DNA of 31,416 nt from an uncultured Prevotella sp. (GTDB taxonomy: Bacteria; Bacteroidota; Bacteroidia; Bacteroidales; Bacteroidaceae): positions 1 through 31,416 of the forward strand of contig CALCVT010000111.1 of the NCBI GenBank assembly GCA_937906495.1, in the 5' to 3' direction. Position numbers and translations under genes: made by a program. Shown in pieces: positions 17,038-24,958 of this stretch (the stretch's first letter is position 1; every line of letters begins with the position of its first letter). The notes below the pieces were generated by a model that saw nothing but the letters and a program-made list of their open reading frames with translations, did not search any database and was not told where the DNA came from.

Positions 17038-18587
17038 TGAATACGATAAAAGACCGTGCTGCCGATATTCAGGCAGTAGCAACGCAACTCAATAAAGCTG
17101 TTTACGACGTTACGTGCAATACCCCCAAGGTTCCGGGTGCACGCTCAACTGTCGAGGCACATCCCGAAAAACTGGTTACACTCGAAGAGGCCATTCGTAA
17201 AACCGGTCTTCAAAACGGCATGACTATCTCTTTCCACCACCACTTCCGTGGTGGCGACAAGGTAGTAAATATGGTTGTCGCCAAGTTGGCCGAAATGGGT
17301 TTCAAAGATTTGCATCTTGCAGCTTCCAGTCTGTCGGATGTTCATGCCCCCCTCATTGAGCATATTCGCAATGGTGTAATTACACACATCACAACCTCTG
17401 GACTCCGTGGCGAACTGGCCAAGGAAATCTCTATGGGACTGATGGAGAATCCCGTAATCTTCCGTAGTCATGGTGGTCGTGGTGCTGCTATTGCCAGCGG
17501 CGAACTTCATATTGATGTGGCCTTCCTCGGTGCATCCTCGTCCGACCCTCTGGGAAATGCTTGCGGTTATTCTCGCTCTGAAAATGCCAAGTCAATTTGC
17601 GGCTCTTTGGGTTATGCTCTTCCCGATGCTGAATATGCTGATAAGGTAGTTATCCTTACCGATGACCTGGTGCCTTATCCTAATACTCCCAATTCAATCT
17701 CCGAGCACCATGTTGATTATGTAGTAGAGGTTGATTCTGTAGGCGATTCTTCCAAGATTTCTTCGGGTGCTATCCGCGATACCAAGAATCCTCGCGACAT
17801 TCTGTTGGCCAAGCAGGCTGCCAAGGTAATCATTAACAGTGGCTATTTTAACGACGGATTCTCTATCCAGACTGGTTCAGGCGGTGCATCGCTGGCAGCT
17901 GTAAAGTACTTGCGTGAGTCGATGATTGAGAAGGGTGTCAAGGCTTCGTTTGCACTTGGTGGTATCACAGCCCATATGGTTAAATTGCACGAGGAGGGAC
18001 TGATTGGCCGACTCATTGATGTGCAGTCTTTTGATAAGGTTGCCGCAGAGTCAATCAAGAACGACCCCATGCACAAGGAAGTTTCGGCTTGCGAATATGC
18101 CAGCCCTGATGAGCCCGGATCTGCTGTACACTGCCTCGACATTGTGATTCTTTCTGCTCTTGAAGCCGATATTAACTTCAATGTCAATGTGCTTGTAGGT
18201 TCAGATGGTATCATTCGTGGTGCTATTGGTGGTCATCCCGATACCGCAGCCGACTCGGCACTCTCTATTATTGTATGTCCGCTTCTCCGCGGCCGCATTC
18301 CCTGCATCGTCGACGAGGTAACCACGCTCATTACTCCGGGTAACACCGTTGATGTTATTGTAACGGAATATGGTATTGCTGTAAACCCCAATCGTCCTGA
18401 ATTGGCCGAGAAACTTAAGGCTGCCGGACTCAATGTGGTTGACATCAAGAGCCTCCGCGACAAAGCACTCCATATTATCGGAACTCCGGCTGCCCTTCCC
18501 TTCGGCGACAAAACCGTAGGTGTAGTGCTCAACCGTGACGGATCGGTAATGGATGTAATCAAGAACATCTGCGAACCGCAGAAATAA
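17037..18587 (+). CDS. citF: Citrate lyase alpha subunit (citrate:acetyl-ACP transferase)
   Basis: 516 aa, the normal CitF size. It exchanges acetate for citrate on the acyl carrier protein (EC 2.8.3.10), the first half-reaction of citrate lyase. Family segments seen: FHHHFRGGDKVVNMV (66-80), SGLRGELAKEIS (121-132), SHGGRGAAIASGELHIDVAF (144-163), then GSGGASLA, and near the C-terminus VTEYGIAVNP and AAGLNVVDIKSLRDKA. It belongs to the CoA-transferase-like fold. It is coupled to citE by the one-base overlap. A 161-bp gap with a hairpin separates it from citX, which may lower expression of the maturation genes relative to the structural subunits. Confidence 0.95.
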   Translation: MNTIKDRAADIQAVATQLNKAVYDVTCNTPKVPGARSTVEAHPEKLVTLEEAIRKTGLQNGMTISFHHHFRGGDKVVNMVVAKLAEMGFKDLHLAASSLSDVHAPLIEHIRNGVITHITTSGLRGELAKEISMGLMENPVIFRSHGGRGAAIASGELHIDVAFLGASSSDPLGNACGYSRSENAKSICGSLGYALPDAEYADKVVILTDDLVPYPNTPNSISEHHVDYVVEVDSVGDSSKISSGAIRDTKNPRDILLAKQAAKVIINSGYFNDGFSIQTGSGGASLAAVKYLRESMIEKGVKASFALGGITAHMVKLHEEGLIGRLIDVQSFDKVAAESIKNDPMHKEVSACEYASPDEPGSAVHCLDIVILSALEADINFNVNVLVGSDGIIRGAIGGHPDTAADSALSIIVCPLLRGRIPCIVDEVTTLITPGNTVDVIVTEYGIAVNPNRPELAEKLKAAGLNVVDIKSLRDKALHIIGTPAALPFGDKTVGVVLNRDGSVMDVIKNICEPQK

Positions 18588-18602
18588 AGGATGTGGGTAG
18601 CT

Positions 18603-18630
18603 CCTTCTTCCTTGCCTGCAGGGAAGAAGG
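18603..18630 (+). other. Intercistronic hairpin between citF and citX
   Basis: CCTTCTTCC (18603-18611) and GGAAGAAGG (18622-18630) form a 9-bp stem 16 nt after the citF stop; the following TTACTTTCC is too weak for a firm terminator. It may be a partial terminator or a 3'-end stabiliser for citDEF mRNA. Confidence 0.5.
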
Positions 18631-18748
18631 GGTTACTTTCCACTCCTTCAACGTTTCAACACCAACACGGCTTGCTTTTCAGCGCAGCTTTCCAAACACT
18701 TCAATGCCGATGCCGCCCGGCGGCCGACGTTCAATAAACGAATGACTT

Positions 18749-19264
18749 ATGCCTGCTATCACCCTTGAACAATTATTGGCAGCACGCGATGCCCGCTACG
18801 AACTGCAGCAGCAGTTGCGTAAAGATTATCCAAATGAAACACTAATTGTACTCACGGTGGTATTGCCCGGTAAGGTTAAGCGTTGCGATGATTCGCTCAC
18901 CATTGCGCACGCAGCGGTCAAACAGGTCGAACTTGTTTGTAAGGGTAGGGTAAAGTATTATCAGGAACGCGACCTCGAAACAGGGTTCGAAGCTTATTGG
19001 CTCGTCAGTATTGACCAGTTTGAAGTGAAACGCTTGTTGGTGGCTATCGAAGAAGAGCACCCATTGGGACGACTGTTCGACCTCGATGTTATTGCTTCTG
19101 ATGGAGCTCCGCTCTCCCGACAGGCAGTAGGGAAACCTGCACGCCGTTGTTTGCTCTGCGAAAACGAAGCACGGTTTTGTATGCGCAACAAAACGCATAC
19201 TTACGACGAGATACTCCAGAAAATACGTGAAATGATTGATGCATACCGGCATGAACCTATTTGA
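18749..19264 (+). CDS. citX: Apo-citrate lyase phosphoribosyl-dephospho-CoA transferase
   Basis: 171 aa. It transfers the phosphoribosyl-dephospho-CoA group, made by CitG, to the carrier serine of CitD (EC 2.7.7.61). The diagnostic C-terminal block is present: GRLFDLDVI (107-115), SRQAVGKPARRCLLC (123-137) and ARFCMRNKTHTYDE (141-154), with the Gly-Arg-x-Phe-Asp-x-Asp core and Cys134/Cys137. The ATG at 18749 gives a normal N-terminus (ITLEQLLAARDARYELQQQL). The gene overlaps the following citC-citG frame, so maturation factors are translated together. Confidence 0.93.
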   Translation: MPAITLEQLLAARDARYELQQQLRKDYPNETLIVLTVVLPGKVKRCDDSLTIAHAAVKQVELVCKGRVKYYQERDLETGFEAYWLVSIDQFEVKRLLVAIEEEHPLGRLFDLDVIASDGAPLSRQAVGKPARRCLLCENEARFCMRNKTHTYDEILQKIREMIDAYRHEPI

Positions 19265-21053
19265 TGATACTTGCGGAGGAGTAAACCCGGAACTCTCATT
19301 GCGCGAAGTTCCCCTTTCCTCACCTTATTACCGCAAACAGATTGAGAATTTTCTGGTCAAATGCGGCCTGACACCGCCAGCGCGCCTTGACTATATGGCG
19401 GCCATCTACGACGATGACGAGCGACTTTGGGCTTGTTGTGGTTTGGATGTCTGCACCATAAAGTGTTTGGCAGTAGACCCTGAAGCCCGAAACTTGAATT
19501 TGGCAGGACGACTGGTTAATCATATGACCGATTGTGCTTGGCGAAAGGGACACGCCAATGTGAGTGTGTTTACGAAACCAGGTAACCTCGACCTGTTTAC
19601 CAGCATGGGCTTCCACCTCATAGGCCGCGCACCGGAGGCTATTATGCTGGAGAGCGATCCTAAAGCTCTGACGCGCTATACCGATTACCTACGCACCCTG
19701 CGACGCCCCGGACCTGCCGGAGCCATTGTGATGAATGGTAACCCGATGACGCAAGGGCACCTTTACCTAATAGAGCAGGCCAGGCAGCGCATCGACCACC
19801 TCTATGTTATTTTAGTGGCCGACAATCCGCTCACCTTTTTCAGTTATGCTGACCGCAAGGCCATGCTGCAGCAAACTCTGCTCCCCTTTGACAATGTTAC
19901 ACTTGTTGAAGGCAGTATCTACTCGGTATCGGCAGCTACCTTCCCTTCTTATTTTATTAAGAAAAAGACGCAGGCTACCGAAGCCCATATCGCCCTCGAC
20001 CTCGATATCTTCGGACGCCATTTGGCTCCAGCATTAGGCGTCACTCACCGTTTTGTGGGCGAGGAGCCACTCGACCCGTTGACCGCAGCCTATAACGAAG
20101 GCATGCATCGCCTGTTGCCCGGCTATGGTATTGAAGTGGTCGAAATTCCGCGTTGCCGCATTGACAACAGTCCGGCTTCGCCCGTTATTTGTGCCACCCG
20201 TGTGCGCGAGTCACTCCATTCAGGCGACACTACCGATGCCCTTCGCATTGCTACTCCGGCAACCAAGCCTTATCTGCTTGCCAAAGCAGCCGTGCAAGCC
20301 ATGCAGGATGAACTCGACCTGACTCCCAAACCTGGTCTTGTTGATCGTACCAATGCAGGTGCACACCACGACATGGACTACGACCTTATGAACCGTAGTT
20401 TGCATGTGCTCGAAGCACCGCTCAAAGAAGTAGCCCTCTTGGCTTATAGCAACCACTTGCCCGATATCGAACTATTGCGCAATATTGGCTGCGAAGGCGA
20501 GGTGCTTATGCTTCGCACAACCGGAGGCGTCAATACCCACAAGGGTGCCCTCTTTGCTTTTGGATTGGTAACGGCAGCCGCTTCGCATCTGCTCTATCAA
20601 GGTGAACAGATTGATGCAGCCCAACTGCAGATGGTTATACGTCGATTGGCAGCAGGCTTTGAGCAGCCGAATGAAACTCATGGCGCTGAAGTTTGTAAAC
20701 AATATCGAGTTTGCGGAGCGCTCGAACATGCACGTGCCGGATACCCCGCACTTTTTGCTGATTGGTTGCCCTATTGGCAGACACATCGCAGCGAACCTCA
20801 AGCGGCACACAAACTCTTGCTGCGCATCATGGCATCGATAGACGATACCAACGTGCTCCACCGCGTAGGAGCCGAAGTTGCAGCACAAGTTCGCCGTCAG
20901 GCCGCAGACTTGCTCAACGATTTTTCGTTGGCAAAACTCGAAGAACTTGACCGCGAATACATAAACCGAAACATATCGCCTGGTGGAGCAGCCGACCTTT
21001 TCGCGCTTACGCGTTATATTGCAGGTCTCTGTACATCACCTGTAGCGGAATGA
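19251..21053 (+). CDS. citC-citG: CitC-CitG fusion: citrate lyase ligase + triphosphoribosyl-dephospho-CoA synthase
   Basis: 600 aa from the ATG at 19251 (in-frame ATG at 19239 and TTG at 19236 are alternatives). Residues 15-145 form a GNAT-like N-terminal domain (LAVDPEARNLNLAGRLVN; VFTKPGNLDLFTSMGF). Residues 155-335 are the CitC nucleotidyltransferase domain: NPMTQGH (164-170) is the HIGH-type motif and SYADRKAML (198-206) follows; it acetylates the CitD cofactor with ATP and acetate. Residues 345-600 are CitG: ELDLTPKPGLVDR (354-366), GAHHDMD (370-376), TGGVNTHKGA (424-433) and SPGGAADLFALT (576-587); it makes the cofactor precursor from dephospho-CoA and ATP. In most described clusters citC and citG are separate genes. 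It overlaps citX by 14 nt. Confidence 0.92.
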   Translation: MNLFDDTCGGVNPELSLREVPLSSPYYRKQIENFLVKCGLTPPARLDYMAAIYDDDERLWACCGLDVCTIKCLAVDPEARNLNLAGRLVNHMTDCAWRKGHANVSVFTKPGNLDLFTSMGFHLIGRAPEAIMLESDPKALTRYTDYLRTLRRPGPAGAIVMNGNPMTQGHLYLIEQARQRIDHLYVILVADNPLTFFSYADRKAMLQQTLLPFDNVTLVEGSIYSVSAATFPSYFIKKKTQATEAHIALDLDIFGRHLAPALGVTHRFVGEEPLDPLTAAYNEGMHRLLPGYGIEVVEIPRCRIDNSPASPVICATRVRESLHSGDTTDALRIATPATKPYLLAKAAVQAMQDELDLTPKPGLVDRTNAGAHHDMDYDLMNRSLHVLEAPLKEVALLAYSNHLPDIELLRNIGCEGEVLMLRTTGGVNTHKGALFAFGLVTAAASHLLYQGEQIDAAQLQMVIRRLAAGFEQPNETHGAEVCKQYRVCGALEHARAGYPALFADWLPYWQTHRSEPQAAHKLLLRIMASIDDTNVLHRVGAEVAAQVRRQAADLLNDFSLAKLEELDREYINRNISPGGAADLFALTRYIAGLCTSPVAE

Positions 21054-21169
21054 TAAATTAGAAATATAACAATCAGATATCTAACACCATGTGCAGGTTG
21101 AGCCCGCGCACTGATGGAGTTTTGCTCACGGCGCTCTCTTCTCTGCAACACCTTAAACTAAAGTCAGCT

Positions 21170-23413
21170 ATGATTGAACTTATCAACCAGGGTGTCTATT
21201 TACTTAATGGAACCGAAATCCGTACAGATGCTCAGGGACTTCCCGCTGCTGCCGAAGCCCGCGAAAACACGATTACCTATCAGATTCTTCGTGCGCACGA
21301 TGTAGACGGCTCAAAAGGCTCAAAGATGCGTATTCGCTTCGATGCCATGATGAGTCACGACATCACTTATGTCGGCATCATCCAAACAGCTCGTGCATCA
21401 GGTCTTGATAAATTCCCCTTGCCTTATGCCATGACCAACTGCCATAACTCTCTTTGTGCAGTAGGCGGCACCATCAACGAGGACGACCACGTATTTGGCC
21501 TTTCGGCTGCCAAGAAGTACGGTGGTATTTATGTTCCTACCAACATGGCCGTTATCCACCAGTATGCCCGTGAGGCAATGGTTAAGTGCGGCAATATGAT
21601 TCTGGGTTCTGACTCGCATACGCGTTACGGCTCACTCGGTAATATGGGTGTTGGCGAAGGTGGCGGCGAACTTGTTAAGCAGCTCCTGCACAATACTTGG
21701 GATATCAATGCTCCCGAAGTTGTGCTTGTATGGCTCGAGGGTGCACCCCGTCGTGGTGTAGGCCCCCACGATGTGGCCATCTCTTTGGTAAAGGCTGTAT
21801 TCGACAATGGATTTGTGAAGAATAAAGTGCTCGAATTTGCTGGCCCTGGTGTAAAGAATTTGCCCGTTGACTTCCGTAACGGCATTGATATTATGACAAC
21901 CGAGACTACTTGCCTCAGTTCTATTTGGGTAACCGATGAAGAAGTACGTCATCATTATGAAATTCACCGCCGTCCTGAGGACTATCGTGAACTCAAACCC
22001 GGTGAAGTTGCATATTACGACAGCATGATTCGCGTAGACCTGTCAAAGCAGGAATGTATGATTGCGCTGCCCTATCACCCCTCTAACGCATACTCTATCC
22101 ACGAACTTCAGGCTGATCCTGAGCGTATCTTGCGCGAGGTTGAGGAGGATACCCGCAAGCGTTATGGCGAAAAGGTACACTGCGACCTCGTTGGTAAAAT
22201 CCGCGATGGTAAGGTGTGGGCCGACCAGGGTATCATCGCTGGTTGCTCGGGTGGTACTTACGACAACCTCAGTCAGGCAGCCTCTATTCTGCATGGCAAG
22301 TCAACAGGTAATGACTACTTCAGCCTGTCGGTTTATCCCCAGTCAGTGCCTGTATCAATAGCTACTACCCGCAGTGGTATTAATGAGGAACTCCTTGAGG
22401 CCGGCGTTGTTATCAAGCCCGCATTCTGTGGTCCTTGTTTCGGTGCAGGTGACGTTCCTGCCAATAATGGCCTTTCAATCCGCCACACCACACGTAACTT
22501 CCCCAACCGCGAAGGTTCTAAACCCGGACAGGGTCAGATTTCGCTCGTTGCGCTGATGGATGCCCGTTCTATTGCTGCTACTGCTGCCAATGGTGGTATT
22601 ATTACCGCAGCAACCGATGTAGAGTATACCGACCAGCACAAACCTTACGAGTATGATGCACGCATTTATGAACGCCGTATTTACAACGGATTTGGACATG
22701 CCGATGCTGCTCAGGAACTCCGTTACGGTCCCAATATCAAGGATTGGCCCGAAATGTTTGCAATGCAGGAGAATCAGTTGCTCGAGCTCGCTGCAGTAAT
22801 TCACGACCCTGTTACTACTACCGACGAACTCATCCCCTCTGGTGAAACTTCAAGTTACCGTTCAAATCCGCTTAAACTTTCGGAGTTTGCACTTTCTCGC
22901 CGAGTACCTGAGTATGTAGGCATTAGCAAGCGCATTCATCAGGACGACCTTGACCGTCGTGCCGGCAATTGCCCCGAAAAGGTAAAAGAGGCACTTGCAC
23001 GTGTAGGTGCTACCCCCGAGAACACCTCGTTCGGCTCTTGCGTATTTGCCAACCGCCCCGGCGATGGCTCAGCACGTGAGCAGGCAGCCAGCTGTCAGAA
23101 AGTGCTCGGAGGCGATGCCAACATTTGCTACGAGTATGCCACCAAGCGCTATCGCAGTAACTGCATCAACTGGGGTATCGTTCCTTACACCATCGATGCT
23201 GAAGTTCCCTTTGAATATCAGGCTGGCGACTATGTATTCGTGCCCGGTATCCGTCAGGCTATACTCGATGGTAAAGAAGAAATCATGGCTAAGGTTATAA
23301 CTGCAAATGGTGTACACGACATCAAACTTCATTTTGCAAATCTCACACCTGCTGAGCGTGAAATTCTTGCTGAGGGTTGCCTTATGAACTATTACAAAAA
23401 GGCCATTAAATAA
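21170..23413 (+). CDS. Aconitase-family hydratase (YbhJ-like), probable aconitate hydratase
   Basis: 747 aa from the ATG at 21170 (MIELINQGVYLLNGTEI). A 27-codon upstream extension from 21089 looks unlike protein and lies in the region expected for the leader. Aconitases interconvert citrate and isocitrate through a [4Fe-4S] cluster. The cluster ligands are visible as Cys359 (IIAGCSGG) and Cys420/Cys423 (AFCGPC); LGSDSHTRYGSLG (145-157) and RNFPNREGS (442-450) are substrate-site segments. By sequence it resembles the YbhJ-type hydratase branch more than the mitochondrial-type AcnA of Bacteroides, which is a judgement from memory of the families. Placement between citrate lyase and isocitrate dehydrogenase strongly favours aconitate hydratase activity. 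Confidence 0.85.
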   Translation: MIELINQGVYLLNGTEIRTDAQGLPAAAEARENTITYQILRAHDVDGSKGSKMRIRFDAMMSHDITYVGIIQTARASGLDKFPLPYAMTNCHNSLCAVGGTINEDDHVFGLSAAKKYGGIYVPTNMAVIHQYAREAMVKCGNMILGSDSHTRYGSLGNMGVGEGGGELVKQLLHNTWDINAPEVVLVWLEGAPRRGVGPHDVAISLVKAVFDNGFVKNKVLEFAGPGVKNLPVDFRNGIDIMTTETTCLSSIWVTDEEVRHHYEIHRRPEDYRELKPGEVAYYDSMIRVDLSKQECMIALPYHPSNAYSIHELQADPERILREVEEDTRKRYGEKVHCDLVGKIRDGKVWADQGIIAGCSGGTYDNLSQAASILHGKSTGNDYFSLSVYPQSVPVSIATTRSGINEELLEAGVVIKPAFCGPCFGAGDVPANNGLSIRHTTRNFPNREGSKPGQGQISLVALMDARSIAATAANGGIITAATDVEYTDQHKPYEYDARIYERRIYNGFGHADAAQELRYGPNIKDWPEMFAMQENQLLELAAVIHDPVTTTDELIPSGETSSYRSNPLKLSEFALSRRVPEYVGISKRIHQDDLDRRAGNCPEKVKEALARVGATPENTSFGSCVFANRPGDGSAREQAASCQKVLGGDANICYEYATKRYRSNCINWGIVPYTIDAEVPFEYQAGDYVFVPGIRQAILDGKEEIMAKVITANGVHDIKLHFANLTPAEREILAEGCLMNYYKKAIK

Positions 23414-23433
23414 AAAGAAATTCAGGTTGTGTA

Positions 23434-23473
23434 ACCATCTGCCGCCTGGCAAGATATACAGTCGGCAGATGGT
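23434..23473 (+). other. Perfect 11-bp hairpin between the aconitase and icd genes
   Basis: ACCATCTGCCG (23434-23444) pairs with CGGCAGATGGT (23463-23473) around an 18-nt loop, 21 nt after the aconitase stop. No T-run follows, so it is probably not a complete terminator. It might set the relative amounts of the two messages or mark an mRNA processing point. No separate TAnnTTTG box was seen before icd. Confidence 0.6.
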
Positions 23474-23589
23474 GCCAGCCACCTTAAATAGCTCCTTATT
23501 CTAAACCTTTAAAACCTTTTTCGCAAACTAAAGGGTTGCTTACTGCACAAAGTTGCCCGATAGCGTAACGAAACAAACCTATTCCCTTT

Positions 23590-24798
23590 ATGGAAAAGAT
23601 TAAAATGACCACTCCGCTCGTGGAGATGGACGGCGACGAAATGACTCGCATTCTTTGGAAGATGATTAAGGATGAACTTATCCTTCCGTTTGTTGACCTC
23701 AAGTCTGAATATTACGATCTCGGTTTGCCCGAACGCGATAAGACCGAAGACCGCGTAACTGTTGAGTCGGCCGAAGCTACCAAGAAATATGGTGTTGCTG
23801 TGAAGTGTGCTACCATCACTCCCAATGCACAGCGCATGACCGAATACAACCTCCATCACATGTGGAAGAGCCCTAATGGTACTATCCGTTCGATGCTCGA
23901 TGGTACTGTATTCCGTACCCCTATCACGATTCCTTCAATCAAGCCTGCTGTTCGTAACTGGAAAGCTCCTATCACTATTGCACGTCATGCTTATGGCGAC
24001 GTTTATAAAAACGTTGAAATCCGTGTAGCAGAAGAGGGTACTGCACGCCTCGTATTCGAAGGAAAGGGCGGCCAGCAGGAAGATGTAATTATCCATGAGT
24101 TCAAGGGTCCCGGTGTATTGCAGGGCTTGCACAACACCGATAAGTCTATCCGTTCATTTGCTCACTCTTGCTTTAAGTTTGCTATCGATGCTAAGCAGGA
24201 CCTTTGGTTCTCAACCAAGGACACCATCTCAAAGAAGTACGATGCTCAGTTCCGCGAAATCTTCGACGAGGTTTACGCTGAGTACAAGGATGCGTTCGAA
24301 CGCCTCGGCATCACTTACTTCTACACCCTGATTGACGATGCCGTTGCGCGCGTTATCCGCAGCGAAGGTGGCTTTATCTGGGCTTGCAAGAACTACGATG
24401 GCGACGTTATGAGCGACATGGTTTCTACAGCATTCGGTTCGTTGGCTATGATGACTTCTGTTCTCGTATCGCCCGATGGCAAGTATGAGTACGAAGCAGC
24501 TCATGGTACCGTTACCCGCCACTACTACAAGTACCTCAAGGGTGAGGAAACTTCAACCAACCCCATGGCAACCATCTTCGCATGGTCTGGTGCTTTCAAA
24601 AAGCGTGGTGAACTCGATAATCTGCCCGACCTTGTTCGTTTTGGCGAACAGTTGGAGGCTGCCTGCTTCGATACTCTCAACGAGGGTATCGTAACCAAGG
24701 ACTTGGTAAACCTCATGGAAGGTGTTACTCCTACAGCTGTTAACTCTGAGAACTTCCTGAAGGCTATCCGTGAGCGTCTGGCTAAGCGTTTGGCATAA
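23590..24798 (+). CDS. icd: Isocitrate dehydrogenase, NADP-dependent (homodimeric type II)
   Basis: 402 aa and strikingly like the eukaryotic-type NADP enzyme. It converts isocitrate and NADP+ to 2-oxoglutarate, CO2 and NADPH, and is reversible. Conserved elements: EMDGDEMTRI (12-21), VKCATITPNAQRM (71-83), MWKSPNGTIR (91-100), ARHAYGDVY (131-139) with Arg132 and Tyr139 at the same numbers as in human IDH1, then LIDDAVA with metal-binding aspartates, EGGFIWACKNYDGDV, and EAAHGTVTRHYYKYLKGEET for NADP binding. All catalytic residues are present. It is the last gene of the citrate run and is closed by a terminator, but the hairpin and 176-bp gap before it leave open a separate promoter. Confidence 0.96.
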   Translation: MEKIKMTTPLVEMDGDEMTRILWKMIKDELILPFVDLKSEYYDLGLPERDKTEDRVTVESAEATKKYGVAVKCATITPNAQRMTEYNLHHMWKSPNGTIRSMLDGTVFRTPITIPSIKPAVRNWKAPITIARHAYGDVYKNVEIRVAEEGTARLVFEGKGGQQEDVIIHEFKGPGVLQGLHNTDKSIRSFAHSCFKFAIDAKQDLWFSTKDTISKKYDAQFREIFDEVYAEYKDAFERLGITYFYTLIDDAVARVIRSEGGFIWACKNYDGDVMSDMVSTAFGSLAMMTSVLVSPDGKYEYEAAHGTVTRHYYKYLKGEETSTNPMATIFAWSGAFKKRGELDNLPDLVRFGEQLEAACFDTLNEGIVTKDLVNLMEGVTPTAVNSENFLKAIRERLAKRLA

Positions 24799-24872
24799 TT
24801 AAGTCCTAAATAACGCCCGAGCCCGTTGTAATCATTCAAACAGCCGGGCTACACTTTAACGAACTTCCCAAT

Positions 24873-24909
24873 ACCGGTGCGAGGACTCTGTTTCCTTGCA
24901 CCGGTTTTT
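24873..24909 (+). terminator. Intrinsic terminator of the citrate/icd run
   Basis: ACCGGTGCGAGG (24873-24884) pairs with CCTTGCACCGGT (24894-24905), 12 pairs with one G-T, followed by a T-run. It ends about 50 bp before the start of the transglutaminase-like gene, so that gene needs either readthrough or a promoter I could not identify. Confidence 0.9.
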
Positions 24910-24958
24910 GGCTTTTTTTATCGGGCTTCTTGCCTTGACAACTCTTTCCTATTTTTTC

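Noticed and set aside
21089..21169. N-terminal extension of the aconitase
   Set aside because: The added 27 residues do not resemble the family, and the ATG at 21170 gives the usual MIEL start.
24934..24941. TTGACA as a -35 box before the transglutaminase-like gene
   Set aside because: Bacteroidetes promoters do not use this box, and no matching -10/-7 element lies downstream.
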